From Hyalella azteca (lineage: Eukaryota; Arthropoda; Malacostraca; Amphipoda; Hyalellidae), in the NCBI RefSeq assembly GCF_000764305.2, contig NW_025944533.1, positions 1 through 64,000 of the forward strand: a DNA stretch of 64,000 nt. Reading direction: 5' to 3'. This document shows positions 49,942-62,639 of this stretch, one piece after another. The notes under the pieces were generated by a model. It worked only from the letters and a program-made list of their open reading frames with translations. It was not told the DNA's origin and did not search any database. The position numbers and the translations under genes were made by a program. The stretch's first letter is position 1. Each line of letters opens with the position of its first letter.

Positions 49942-50070
49942 CTCATTATTCTCAGTATAAGTGCTAGGTGGACAATAGCCTCCAGGAGAATCTTCTTCAC
50001 ACCCAGGCATGGGCTGCCCATGGTGCCCATGCATGCCAGCTTCTCCCGAAGGCCACATCACTTCACACAT
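49942..50070 (-). CDS. Candidate upstream coding exon of Antp (N-terminal extension)
   Basis: An ATG in good context (ATCGAAATGTG) opens 43 codons beginning MCEVMWPSGEAGMHGHHGQP and ending CPPSTYTENNE, a Gly/His/Pro-rich composition typical of Hox N-termini. The frame reaches GAG|GTCCGT in phase 0, and the Antp YPWM exon at 41175 starts in phase 0 with an open frame, so splicing would add 43+33 residues before MANMSSYY, giving 368 in all, near the length of insect Antp. Strand, phase, composition and position agree. Against it, the donor is weak (C at +3) and the conserved MSSY start lies downstream. It may instead be an exon of another minus-strand gene. Confidence 0.4.
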
Positions 50071-50096
50071 TTCGATATTTCCTTGACTCGTAACTT

Positions 50097-50228
50097 TTAT
50101 AAGCTGCGTACGCGACGCATGGTGCACTGTAAGACCAGTGTTCCGGTGCCTCCTTCACTACAGCCTACGGATGGACTTTTTTCAGGCAGGGATCGGCGTG
50201 GCGGTCGTTTTTTCTTCTCAGTCACCAT
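50097..50228 (-). CDS. Small ORF (43 aa), possible uORF of the same exon
   Basis: ATG at 50228 opens 43 codons, starting MVTEKKKRPPRRSLPEKSPS with a basic run and ending MRRVRSL, then TAA. It lies in the same GC-richer block as, and ends 26 bases before, the ATG at 50070, in another frame. If the block is one 5' exon, this would be an upstream ORF able to limit translation of the longer Antp form. A separate small protein exon or chance opening are alternatives. Confidence 0.25.
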   Translation of the reverse strand: MVTEKKKRPPRRSLPEKSPSVGCSEGGTGTLVLQCTMRRVRSL

Positions 50229-50229
50229 C

Positions 50230-52012
50230 ACACACAAAACAAGTTTAAAACTAATATAAGCAATGATGAATAGTAGTTTTTAAATGGGTAATTTAGCATC
50301 ATAAATAATAGCAAAAAACTTCACTTTCCCACATGATTTAACTTTTGAATGATAAAATAATTGGAACTTCTAGTACAGTTACATCAATTCACCGGGCATT
50401 TATTTCATTTCAAGGAACGCTAAAATGATGTCATCCGCTCATAATTATTTAGTAGTTGATGAAAAAGAGCAACGCAACCGCATTAAAATGAGTACATCCA
50501 AATATCAACCATTGCAAAATTTATCGTATACAGTTATTAAGGCACCGGTTAAAAACAAGGAAAGTTTAATAATATTTAATGCTGACAAAGTGAATCAGCA
50601 CACCACGGTTCGGACACAAATCAACGCCTTATTTTCAGTGGGATTCATCAGTGAAGATAGACACTACAAAGATTTTCTTACTTGCAACAACATGCACACA
50701 AAACAGACAAATAGTGTTCTTCTGATAGAAGTAAAATACTGGCATCCTATGCAATGGAGGCAAATCTGTGGAATAAATATATAATGAAAATAGGAACAGT
50801 ATATGAAGGTCATTATGAATTATTGAGAAATGCAAAACTCTGTTCTCTCAGGTATTGGAGCGCTTAGTACCTTAAGTTTACCGTTTATATGAATTTTAGA
50901 AATTTATCCCAAAGTGGAATTTATTCGTTCTACGAATTGCTGGAACAGTCAGTTGATTAAAAAAATTGTATTTGATAAATTTTATTCGAAAAAATTAAAA
51001 TTTGAATAAAGTACATGAACAAATGTATTCATTTTTGACAATGAGATTATATTGAAAACATTTTAATTGCACCTGACTTTTTGAAACACTACTGGCTCAT
51101 AAAATTTTATTCATTGAAAGTATTATCGGGATAAGTCCGGAAAATATGAAATTAAATTTATTTGTAACTTGTGAAAATTTCATTGCTTCAGTATAAGTTT
51201 TTATCAACAAATTTAATGATTTGTTGATATCCACCCAATATCATCAACGAAGAAGTCGCATCGTAGTTATCGTAAAAGTTATCATAAAAATTCAACTACT
51301 ATTATCGTAAAAATTCAACTGCATGAAAATGGGGGAAAATGTGTAAAATGAACATCTATTCTGGTGTTTTAAAATAATGTCATTCATTTAAATTTTCTAT
51401 CACACTCGTCTCGGAAATATTTTCCTCAACTTTCACTGATATCTCGAAATATTCTGTCAGTCAATATTATTCTTTGTTTTTTTTTACCTTATTTTATCAA
51501 TCAAGATTTTCTCAAAATTCATTCCCAAACTTCTTACAAAATAATTCCTTTTTGCTATGTTTAAACACATATGTTGATTTTTGTACGTAATCAACTAATT
51601 ACAATGAGATGAATTAATTTTCGCTACACTATACAGCTTCAATTTCTCCTGTTCGCGTATTCTCGAAGTTTATGGTACCTATATATTTCTTTTATCCTGT
51701 AATGATATTTCTCGAACATTTAATTATTGTACTACATCAAGACCCCAGTACAATTTTTTTTTGTTTATACTGCATATTAGCTTTTAACACGACCTCAAAA
51801 CTCATGGTTTCTGGTCGTTTCTATGATAGAAATCTGAAGAAATAACATCTTTTCTTCTTCCACCCTGACCCCCATGACCTTCCAAGTCATCCCTACGTGC
51901 AATATATTTTCTTTTCCCACAACCCGCAATTTCGAGGAAAAGGCGAGCAAACTGCGCGAAAATCCAGTCAACCATTTAATGCATACCAGGTGCGTTTTAC
52001 TTCGGTTTCTGT
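50230..52012. other. AT-rich, no supported gene
   Basis: A 119-codon plus-strand frame (50425-50784) begins MMSSAHNYLVVDEKEQRNRI; it has no recognisable domain or splice context and the DNA keeps the background composition. Otherwise only short frames and homopolymer tracts. Confidence 0.4.
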
Positions 52013-52646
52013 TTTTTTTTTCGGTAATATGCCCCAGACACTCGAAAAAATCAGTCACTCTCGATCATGTCTTTCAGTTCTTTTTTTTTTTGAATGATAG
52101 ATAAAATTATTGATTTTTTTTCCTATTTTACGAATATATAGTGATATCCAAAGAAAAATGTATTTACATTTTTTCCAAATAAATGGAGTTTGAGAAATTA
52201 TTTGTCTCATTTGCGATTAGATATACGTATTTTATTTTGTAACCATGTTCGGAATCGCGTGTCCTGCTCTGCGAACTTACATTTTCTTTCAACCACGAAA
52301 CTCAATTCCCCGGAGGAAAATGGGAAGCATTTTTTTTTCGGTAATATGCCCCAGACACTCGAAAAAATCAGTCACTCTCGATCATGTCTTTCAGTTCTTT
52401 TTTTTTTTGAATGATAGATAAAATTATTGATTTTTTTTCCTATTTTACGAATATATAGTGATATCCAAAGAAAAATGTATTTACATTTTTTCCAAATAAA
52501 TGGAGTTTGAGAAATTATTTGTCTCATTTGCGATTAGATATACGTATTTTATTTTGTAACCATGTTCGGAATCGCGTGTCCTGCTCTGCAAACTTACATT
52601 TTCTTTCAACCACGAAGCTCAATTCCCCGGAGGAAAATGGGAAGCC
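52013..52646. repeat. 317-bp tandem duplication, nearly identical copies
   Basis: CGGTAATATGCCCCAGACAC begins at 52022 and 52339, and everything from the T-run before it through ATTCCCCGGAGGAAAATGGG is repeated with about two base differences (GCGAAC/GCAAAC and CGAAACTC/CGAAGCTC). Identity near 99% means either a very recent duplication, or two haplotypes placed side by side by the assembler. Confidence 0.97.
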
Positions 52647-55600
52647 CTCCTAGCATACGCGCTTGTAGGAAATACAAAGTTTTTCTGGAAATACCAGTAA
52701 ATTTGCAGAGTCCTTACAAGCAAAACTTCATTAACGTAATTTAAATTCCTTGGCCATTAGAAAAACAATAAATTGGTATTTAAAGAACAACTAATGTTGA
52801 GATGACAACATAGTAATGCTGCCTTTCGGCACCTTTTTACAAACAGTCTACGGTATTCGTTACCCAAATTTAGTTTACCGTTTTGCATATACCTATTTAG
52901 AACGAGACGAGAAATTCCCCCAAAAATACTATCGAAAGCGCTGAATTTCTCCCATTTGATCAGTGAATCTGAGGTATGATGAATTCGTAGATTTTCAGGT
53001 TGAACTATTATTAAATCGCAGGAGATCGTAATTTTTATTACGAGGCGGAAAAATTAATGATACTAAATGTCCATCATAATAATGTGATCCTGACGATTTT
53101 CTAATTATGACCTGAAATATATATTAGAATATCCCTAAGTAAATTTACACTTTGAAATTTCTAGATTATAGCAAAAAGGTCTAAGTTTTCTTCTGCACCT
53201 CGTATGAAATTTATAATCCACTTTATACCCAAGAGTTATACAAACTAGTAAAATTTTTTGGACCGGTATGAAACTTTCTATCAAATGAATAAAATTAAAA
53301 AAAAACGTTTTCTTCGAAACTTGTGGTTTTAGTTTGAATAAATCTAATTTGTATTTGATAAGTTTTCAAAGGTGGTAAAAAAATGACCAAGAATAGTGCG
53401 AGATATTTAAATAAGAAATTTTACAGCATAGAATTCGCTCAATGCTAATGAGAACTAGTAGTCAGGATGGAGCAATCATGAGTCCTTAAAGGCAATCGTA
53501 ACGCTATTCCTACGGTGAGTTTTAAATATAATCACAGTTTGGAGTGGGCATTGAGGTGCGTCGTAAAACACGTCGAGCACCGGTTTGCGGTCGAGCGCCA
53601 AACCTCCTTAGCTAATCCTGCCCGCAAAATTAGCACGCCTTTTACGCATAAAAAAAGAATCCTTAAATGTTTGCTTGCTAATATTAAAAATTTTGCCTAA
53701 TTAGTATTTTATTCGTCAGAGAAATTCTACTGGAAAAAACACATGCAAGCAGCATTAACGAATTATAACCCTGTCATGAGATCTCAAAGATTGCGCGACC
53801 TTCCAAGAAATACCGGTGATTGATTTAAGCAGTTTCCCCGTGGCAAATTTACCTTTGGGCTGGAGCGTCAGGGTAATAAATTTGGGCAAAAAATTACCAC
53901 AATAAGGACTCGAAAAGGATGGTCCAAGAATGATAGACAGGAGCAGACAGTTCTCAAGAGACCTCCTTTGCGTAAGGAGTCTTTGACATTTGCTTGTGAA
54001 GTGGGTTACACAAAGTGTTCAAGTGCATACTAATAATTACAAGTACTTTGAAGAACCTAGCATGTCAGATTATGGACACAGACGGGTTATTTATTTAAAA
54101 CAACGTTAAAGAATCCAGTATGTCAGATAATGGACAACGATGGATTATATATTTTTTCAAGTTTATGCCAAAAATCGGTAAGTGGAATGATTTCAAATAT
54201 GAAAAAAGATTCCTGAATATAATAGGTTTACGACTAACCATAGGGTATTAAAAAATATGTTCGCTAACTATGTTCACTGTTCTTGTAAATAAGTATGGAA
54301 GAATAAAGAAATCCAGTTCCATTCAAAGTTGTTCTAAAATTGAGAGAATAATTAATAAATGCTCGCATGAATGATAAATGGTATCCGACAAAAATTGCAC
54401 TTTGTCGTAAAATATAACACTAATTAATTATAGTAAACGCTAAGCTAATATATCATTATAACAATGCCTCGAAATAATTTGAGGGAAGTAACAATTCAGG
54501 ATTATAATTGAGCAAGTATCAGAGCAAAACAACATGATAATTAGTTTCTTTTTTTGGAACAAAAAAAAATTAAAAACTCGAAGATTGAAGTGCCTAAGCT
54601 TCGAATAAGTCAGTTCGGACTATAAACAACAATTTAAAGATCATTTAGAATCAAAAAATATTTTTCCTACTCTTCAGTTGGTATGAAATTTTATTATTAG
54701 GAAATCTCGCGATTAGTTGTACCTACCAATCATTATCCCGAAGCAAATGCTGTGAAATAAGAACCGAACGGTATCCATGCTTTGAACCCCGACTGGGAGC
54801 GATCATATTTCGCATATCCTGAAAAAAATTTCTTCCTTTTATTATCTCGTTAAAACATTCAATGATTCTTGTGAGTGTTATTTTAATTAGGTCGAGTCTA
54901 CAATTGAGAATAGACTANAAGCGTTTCTGAAATCTAATGAGACAGGGACAGAGTTATCTACTTTAATTTTTACGACCGAAACATATTTTTGAAAATGATG
55001 TTATCATTCATGAATGGGCTGCACCCCTCGTAGCAAATTTCCCAATACAACAATGAAGGGCGACAGAAAGTACTGCACGAGAGAGAATAGTTCCTCTTTA
55101 AAGTCGCAGTCCAGCGGCCGTTTTCTGTGTCGACCTCAATTTATGGTTTTCTCTGAAGGACGCACGGTCGATATTTATGGCGCTGCGAGACAGCCACTGG
55201 ACACCAGCGTAACGGCCTCGCAAAAATTCCAATCTTCCATCCATTCCTCTACTTTGGTCTTCATTAAAGTTTAATACAAATGAAGCGCGTTTGAAACATT
55301 TTATTTGCCGTTAAAAAATTGTATGAACAACTAAGAACTATGACTTGCATTGGAAAATGTGAATTGCTTAAGTCAATGATATTCCACGGAGTTTACTGTC
55401 AATTCAATTAGTTTGACAGAATTTTGACAGAAGCCATGATGAGATTAATATTTTAATGTTACATTATGCAGATGGGCCTGAATTACAGTTGTTCTTTTAT
55501 TCTATTTGACGTACATTAATACGTACACACTGGTGCGGCAACTAAACAAGAAAATAAGATGGCGGAGAATCGCACCTCCCCCAACATTTTCTAGCTTGAA

Positions 55601-55981
55601 GTTCTAAGGAAAAGTTCCAAGGAATGTTCCAGCTTTGTAATCATTTAAATCAAACATTCCCGAATTTTTATCAAACAAACAAAATTCAAGCGCTGTGGCG
55701 ACCGTTGCGTAATAATAACAAATTTAGAGACAATTTGTGGAAATTAGTGCATCATTTCATTATTGAAGATTAAGAGATTCTATTAAATTTATAGGAAATT
55801 TAAAATTATTATGCTTCAAAATTGTACTAAAGTTTCTCGTATCATGGAATTCGGGTCCGTGGATAATAATTTTTTCTATTGCGAAACTGAAATAGCCCAC
55901 GTTAACGGCAGACACGGATATCGAAACGAAACAAATATCTAAAAATATACATATGATTTCAATTATCAAAATGACTTTATT
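52647..55981. other. AT-rich, no supported gene; N at 54918
   Basis: Short frames at 53515-53700 and 55014-55274 (61 and 86 codons) fall in slightly GC-richer DNA but lack splice signals and motifs. 55140-55230 has a mild GC rise. The base at 54918 is ambiguous. Confidence 0.4.
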
Positions 55982-56209
55982 GTGGAGAAATTGTGTATTC
56001 AAAATGTAATTACGCTTTTAGATCTCTTTAATGAATTGGCAGGAGCCCGAGCTAGAATTCTTCGGATGATAAACTTACTAGACAATCACTCGGTAAACTT
56101 TACATTGAAGAGACTTAAAAGTATTAAGCAAGCGTTCGTAGCGTACGAAAGTCTGCGGGCGCTAGATCGATCGAGATCAGCGCTAGCAGATCCTGAGCGA
56201 GATCACTAG
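55982..56209 (+). pseudogene. Possible BEL/Pao-type gag fragment
   Basis: A 75-codon frame has the pattern ARARILRMINLLD, then FTLKRLKSIKQAFVAYESL, resembling the N-terminal helical region of BEL/Pao retrotransposon gag proteins (Arg/Ile repeat, loop, Leu-rich helix, then a Tyr/aromatic helix before an acidic or Asp-rich segment). Nothing resembling protease, reverse transcriptase or LTRs follows, so it would be an isolated relic. The assignment rests on pattern memory only; a short coiled-coil exon is the alternative. Confidence 0.3.
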
Positions 56210-56517
56210 AAGAAAATGGGAAATCGGATCAATTTGGCTATCAGTCAACGCCAGGCGGGCTTCGGTTTCATCGATTACAGATACTTCATATCTACCGAGA
56301 CTGCAGAAGTCTTATCTCGTTACATGAAAAACTTGACATTTTCATGGTTCGCGTCTCAATTATATCAACATTGAATGTCTATTATACATATGTTTTCTGG
56401 CGATGAATACTTTGCATATTTCGGCGATATTTCTACTGAATTTTTAAATTATGTTTCTGTGACACAACAAACAGGTTATCACTTTCACTTTTCAAACTCG
56501 CCCAAATTTTTCGAAAT

Positions 56518-57080
56518 GAACTGAATGGAATAATTTTGTGTCCAGCAAGCCCACTACCTTATTAAATGAGCGCAATTCTAAGTCAACTTTTGCAAGAATT
56601 CCGAGTATTTGTGACACGCAGCAGTTTTTTGTAACATTTCAAAGTAGGTCTCATTTTCAGACGTGAACTCTTTTTAGAATATTCTTGTCCTCGACTTTTA
56701 AATTTGCTCCCTTTGTATGAAATTTATTACTATACTTTGAAACAGAACAATTAAAATCTCAGGTCAAATATTCAGTATGTTGGTGGGCTTTATCAATGTG
56801 AACTGAGTGGAAAAATTTCGTGTCAAGTAAACCCACTACCTTATTAACTGAGCGCAATTTTAAGTCAACTTTGTCATGAATTCCGAGTATTTGTGACACG
56901 CAGCAGTTTTTTTGTAACATTTCAAAGTAGGTCTCATTTCAGCCGTGAACTCTTTTTAGAAAAATCCTGTCCTCGACTTTTTAATTTGCTTCCTTTTTAT
57001 GAAATTTATTACTATACTTTGTAACAGAATAATTTCAATATCAGGTCAAATATTCAGTATGTTGGTGGGCTTTATCAGAT
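56518..57080. repeat. 282-bp tandem duplication, ~90% identical
   Basis: CCACTACCTTATTAA begins at 56551 and 56833. Both copies share AATTCCGAGTATTTGTGACA, CGCAGCAGTTTTTTGTAACA, TTTCAAAGTAGGTCTCATTT, ATTTATTACTATACTTTG and AAATATTCAGTATGTTGGTG. Substitutions and small indels are spread evenly, so this is an older and true duplication, unlike the one at 52 kb. Confidence 0.95.
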
Positions 57081-58499
57081 AGAATAAAAATTTCAATTTC
57101 GAAGGCAAAATATATTTTATTGATACAAAGATTTAATGGCTACAACATAATTGGAATTTTGTTCGTATTTTTATTTTGATTTCACCGCACTGAGTTTGAA
57201 CTAATATTTAAAAAAATTACTTCTTTGAATGTTTTCTATCATGTAATAATAGTTGGTTTTCAATAATATCAAGAATTGCTCAGCTTTTCTTTCATGATTA
57301 ACAAAATCGAAAAAAATTATTATTAGAAGACAGGAATCACATTTCATTTTTACTTGCCATTCATAATAGAAATATTAAATTTTTAATATAAATGAGCTAA
57401 TTAATCAAATAATATAACACTTTACTATTAACAATTTCTTAGACTGGACTGAAAAAAAGTTGGATTATAGACTACACCTGCCTTAATATATCAAATTTAT
57501 ATATCAAATAATATGAAGAGGTAGAAGTCTAAAATAAATATTTGATTACAAGAACAATAAACTGAGTACATTTGTCATCAGGAATAACTGCAAGCAAATA
57601 TTGTCAATTTATGCATCTTAATATTTTTTAACTTATAATATTATTTCTTGTTTAGTTATTTTAACTTTCGAATGCAAATGAACACCAGACTGAGAAATTT
57701 CAAGATATTAGAACTAATTATTCTCTGAATTTATACATTCTTGATATATTTCAATAAACTTTACATGATTTGTTGTCAATAAATAAAAAATTTAACATCC
57801 GACAACGATGAATTACGTTAGTGATATCTGTTATCAAATTAAGCAGTGCTGTTTAATAAATAGGACGAGTTTGAAATTGTTTTTGATTTAAAAATTATCG
57901 TTCCCAGTACATTGTTGTATTATCGAGAAATATTTGAGACGGATTATTTTTGAAGTGCAGGTTACTTTTTTGTGGTTTTTCTAAATAACTTTTTTATAAA
58001 AGTCTCAGATGAAATTAATGGCTGCCTATGATTATAAATGATGTCGCTGACGGGTTTAACCGGCTGCGTTATCCCGAATATAGTTCATGTTGGGATACAT
58101 GAATAATTTTTCTATGATGTTTAACATTGCTCTAGAAAATATTATTGGATTCCAACTGAAATCCGGTCAATGCGACATGTAACTCACGACCTTTTGGTCT
58201 TCACTATGATCTAGCTAGACGTGTCTTTTCCGCAACATGATTAGCGAATAAATTTTTTGATTGTTCATTTCTCTGCCATTTGAAGAAAAATTTATACAAG
58301 CTGAATGTAAACAATTAAAACCTTTCTTATTATAAAAAATTGAACTTTCTGAAAGAAATTATAAAAATTTAATGGGCGTATACACATAACACCAACTTCA
58401 TTTCATTCCCCATAGAAAAAATCTGAATGTTAAAATCTGAAACTGAATGTTAAACAGGAACATTTTATGATTTCAGTTGTTTATGAAGATGGTGTCAGT
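57081..58499. other. Strongly AT-rich, no gene seen
   Basis: Long A/T-rich runs without an open frame of note on either strand. I see no repeat structure beyond low complexity. Confidence 0.6.
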
Positions 58500-58680
58500 G
58501 TTATTGTGCTGGCGGTATGAAGCGCAGGCAGCGAGCGTTCGAGTGGCTGATGGAAGTCGTGTAGACGCGCCGCGTGTCGAGCATTGGTCCAACTGCGAAA
58601 GTTATGGGCGGTGCCTGAGCCCAGCTCCGTCAATTGTCATTTGATCCGAGCTGAAATCGCGCACATTTATTCTCCATCCT
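58500..58680 (+). promoter_or_regulatory. GC-rich promoter-like block
   Basis: A sharp GC rise in very AT-rich surroundings, with clustered CG steps (GACGCGCCGCGTGTCGAGC), a GC-box-like GGGCGGTGCC and CCAAT-type ATTGGTCC. It lies 70-240 bases upstream of the candidate start codon at 58745, where a promoter and 5' UTR would be expected. A short frame MKRRQRAFEWLMEVV (58517-58564) would be an upstream ORF if transcription starts left of it. Confidence 0.35.
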
Positions 58681-58744
58681 ACTCGAAAATCTTCAAGAAC
58701 ACAAATTTTTCTAACGTGTTAAGCAAGAGTGAGCTGTTTTGGTA

Positions 58745-58822
58745 ATGTTGAGTGAGTTAGGAGATCGTATACTGAGAACTCATGTATTGAAGAAGAGGGC
58801 ATCATGGCTACCAGAAAGTCTT
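58745..58822 (+). CDS. Candidate first coding exon of an unknown plus-strand gene
   Basis: ATG in context GGTAATGTT opens 26 codons, starting MLSELGDRILRTHVLKKRAS and ending WLPESL, followed by CTT|GTAAGA as donor in phase 0. An in-frame TGA four codons upstream fixes the start. Both later candidate exons (60879 and 62882) can be entered in phase 0. A second ATG in another frame (ATCATGGCT at 58804) also reaches the donor but runs into a stop in the 62882 exon. No family is recognised. The peptide is basic and helical. Confidence 0.38.
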
Positions 58823-60878
58823 GTAAGAAATATTCATTTCTATCTCCACATCCATGAATATTTTTTAGTTAAATAACTTTGATCAAGTTTGTTAATTATT
58901 CAATCGGAATAATGTGTTATTATTATAAAAAATATCAGTAACTTGGATTATAATTTTCATATGACCAATAATTTATTAATAATACTTTTGGACTAATGCC
59001 AATTTAAGTAATACATTGACCTCAAAGAAGTTGAAATGAATTTGTTTTCTGGCTGCAACTGAGTCATTAGTAAAAATTGGACGCTGAAATTAATTTTAAC
59101 TCAAGTGATAGGAACTCACAATTTTATTAACAACGAAAGTTTTGTGGTTAATTCAGGATTTGTTTTGAAACTCCAGGAAGCATGACTTGTGATTAGTACT
59201 TTTCTGATAACGGACACAATGTATGTTGTACATTCGAAATATTCAACATTTAGACGTCGAATGGAAGAATGAGATATACTAAAATATTTCAGACTTACAA
59301 GTTTAAATGAGAATTAGTGTTATTACCGAGCCACCATCACATTTCTCTCGCTCCAAAATGGCATTCGGCAGCAAAATAAAAATTTAATTTCAATTTATAA
59401 TATACATTTTATTTGTAATTTATATTTTTAGAACAATTTATTTCAAGCAAGCGTTTGAGTCACTGATGCCTCCGTTTGAATGTTTTAATGAAGAACAATT
59501 ACTATCCTCTCACAATCAAATCATGAAACCTTCTACTTTCAGATCTGAAGCAGATAAATGTATCATTAATGAGCCATAAATATTCATATCAATATGAATT
59601 TTGAAGCATCCCATCATTTATGATCCATAAATATTCGTTTCAACATGAATATTCCGCTTGCGATATTTGAGATCATAAAATAGATAAATTTATCTCTAAT
59701 CTTTAGCTACTTGATGTTTAAGAACTATTGTTCATGACCAGAATAAAATATTTTAAGATACTATCGTGTTAACTCAACTCAATTTTTCGGAATATAATAA
59801 AGGTAGATGAATTTTTCAGCAGCAATGATGGTACCTAATTTAAATTAGTTGCAAATTTATAGCAGCAATATCATGAGCAAATTGTTTCATTTATCATGGC
59901 TCATGCAGTAGCAAATTGTTCTGTGCTCCGGCAGTTAAATATACTGAATAACTCAAAGCTACAGCTGTGGTATTGCTTGGTACAGAAGTGTTAGATTCCA
60001 AGTATACGCTATATTAACGGAGAGTTCTAGGTGGACAAGCTTATATTATATGGATCTGAAAAAATCTATTAAATTTAATAATTTTAATTAAATTGATTAA
60101 TTTCATCTGTCATTTACCTGAAAGTGAGAAAAAAATTTTGAACTACGCATTTATGGATCCGATTTAATAAATAAAGAAGTTACCAAAAATTTTTTTCAAC
60201 TTGCATAGACGCCATGTTGAATAAAATGACAAATGCACTTTTAGATTTTCCACATAAATAACACACTATAGGCACAAAAATAATAAACGAAGCTTATTTC
60301 ACTCATTAATAGCCTGAAATTTGCAACACTTGAATTAATTAAAAATTCATCAAACGGCGATATCTCTGCTGCAAAAATTCCCATATTAAAATATTACCCG
60401 TTGCTTTATTATTTATCACAAGACGTGAATGATCGAAAGCGAGCGAATCGTGCGAAAAATCATCTCGGTGTGTGAATTAGAACAAAATATAATCCTGCCC
60501 ATTATAATTGTAACATGTAATAATTTTTTTAAAATAATCAAAAACGAAAGAAGGTTAAGCCCCCAAAAAAAACTCAATGAATTTTCGAGTCAGTATATTG
60601 TCTTCACAGACATCCGAGTTACTCGTCATTATTTTTATCACACCGAAACGAAAGGCAAAATTTTGTGCCGGATCATTTCATCTTTCCAATTAAAATACCA
60701 TAAATGAATTAACCTCTTAATAATAGAATCAATCGTAGATTGCATCGTAACTTATTCAATAACTGAAATTGAACGAGCGTCAAATCAAGACAGTATAGTA
60801 ACGACTCACGAGTTTTGGAGTGACATTAACTGTAATGCAATTGGCTGCTGCTGCTATTTTTGTTATCTTCTATTTCAG

Positions 60879-61060
60879 ACCCGACGCCTGGTTAGCGTGG
60901 CTGGGAACAAACATCGCTTGCTGGTCGGAATGTTTAAAGGGGATATGAGCGAATAAGCGACCAACGGTTGTGGCAAACAAGATGAACGGCCACGTTCAAC
61001 TTCATGCAGCTCGCTGTGCTTGGGTCGAGTTCTCTGGCATTGTTGGCTTTCTTCATAATG
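60879..61060 (+). other. Candidate plus-strand exon, coding status unclear
   Basis: A long pyrimidine tract with TTCTATTTCAG ends at 60878, and AATG|GTGAGC is a good donor after 61060; the 182 bases between are GC-rich against the background. Entered in phase 0 from the 58822 donor it codes 25 residues (TRRLVSVAGNKHRLLVGMFK...) and stops at 60954-60956. A second frame opens at ATG 60982 and runs to the donor. It may be an alternative terminal exon, a 5' UTR exon, or part of a non-coding transcript. Confidence 0.35.
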
Positions 61061-62639
61061 GTGAGCGAGAGAAAGTTAGGAACGAACAGGAAATACTCAT
61101 TAATGACGAAATCTTTCTTGTTGTGATTTTATTGTTTTTTTTTTGCATCTAAAAGAGAAGTGAGCTCGATTTAAAATTGTTTTACCAGTATCAATTTGGT
61201 AATAAAAATTAGCTATTCCGTAACCTTTTTCATAGGGTCCTCTAGTAACCTTTTTTTCGGAACCTCTATACTTCTGTTATGTAACAACCAATATGCACTT
61301 ATATACTATAGTTCTAATGATGCAAGTTAATTTGATCCATATAATAGAAGCAATCTGTATTCAGCAAAAAAAAAAATTCAAGCGACTTATTTTTTATGAA
61401 ATTTTTGTAAAAATAGATAAACCTCAACACTGATAATTTTCAAGTTTTCGCATGCGAATATGTTGTTTTAGCCTTCATAAATTATCTTTATCATCATCTC
61501 ATGGATGTAATTCAGTCATGTTCTAACGTTAATAAAACATTTTGATTTTGCAATTGCGATGCATGGGAAACAATTCGAACAAAAATTTAAGGAAATTTCT
61601 GTATATAATTTTTATTCAATAAATTACAGTTTTGCCCATGATATGCATCAATTCCGCAAATATCTGTTATAGTAATCTTGCTGCTGCATATGACTGTTCT
61701 GAGGTATTTTTACCCGAAATTCTACTCACAGACAGATTTTTTTCTAACTTACTATTCTTAAGAGGTGATTTTAAGTTTATTTTCAAATGTAGATGAATAC
61801 TTTTCTTCAACTTATCAAGTTCTCTATATGTCGTGTCCAAATAAAAGTAATAGTTTACGATGCAATTTTTTTTTTATTTTTGAAAGTCTTGCCACCTCAT
61901 TAGTATATTTTTAATGTACTATACTTTTTTCGGTCGTCCTAATTTGAATATTCTAACTCATCATACATAAATTTTGTTTACAAGTTAACGTAAGTGAGTT
62001 TTGATACGGGCGCATGTGAAGAAGAAGCATGACTCGATCATACTGAATTGGCAAGCTTTTTTGAACGACTATCCACGAGCCGACCAGCCCGCCCCTAATA
62101 CCTGTGATCCAAGGCAAATTGCGAACAATTTTCTCCAGGCTTGAGGTTCAGTTGCCAGTCGAAATGATAGGACCTCTTTCGCTGTAAATAAAAAAGTAAA
62201 ACAGACTGTGGTCGGTAATATTTTTCGCTGAACGCGTTCGAATTTCTAGACAGGAAGAGCAAGCAACGATGTTTCGGCGAGGAGCAGTAAATTTGTGATA
62301 ATATATCATTTCCTAGACGAAAATGTGAGAAGGCAGCGCCTTGTTGTGAATTATGGTGAATTATTAATCGAGGATTAATAGATAATCACAACTGTCCGTA
62401 GATTTTCAAACAATAAATGCGGCTTCAAAATTACTTCTAATAATAGGCACCGAACATTAACATATTTACGATTTCATAATGCCACGTGGTGAAACACACA
62501 ATTTTTCAGCACCGCGTAAGTGTAGCACAAGTGGGTGGCAATAAACTGTCGAGATTTACTATGTTAGCCTCTAAATTGTCTTCCACGATTCTCATGCAAA
62601 AAACCTAAGTGATTCCCTGGAGTTTAATGAGAGGCATTT
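61061..62639. other. AT-rich, no gene seen
   Basis: Apart from a slight GC rise near 62030-62160, this is A/T-rich sequence with homopolymer T tracts. It would be intron if the flanking plus-strand exons are real. Confidence 0.5.
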
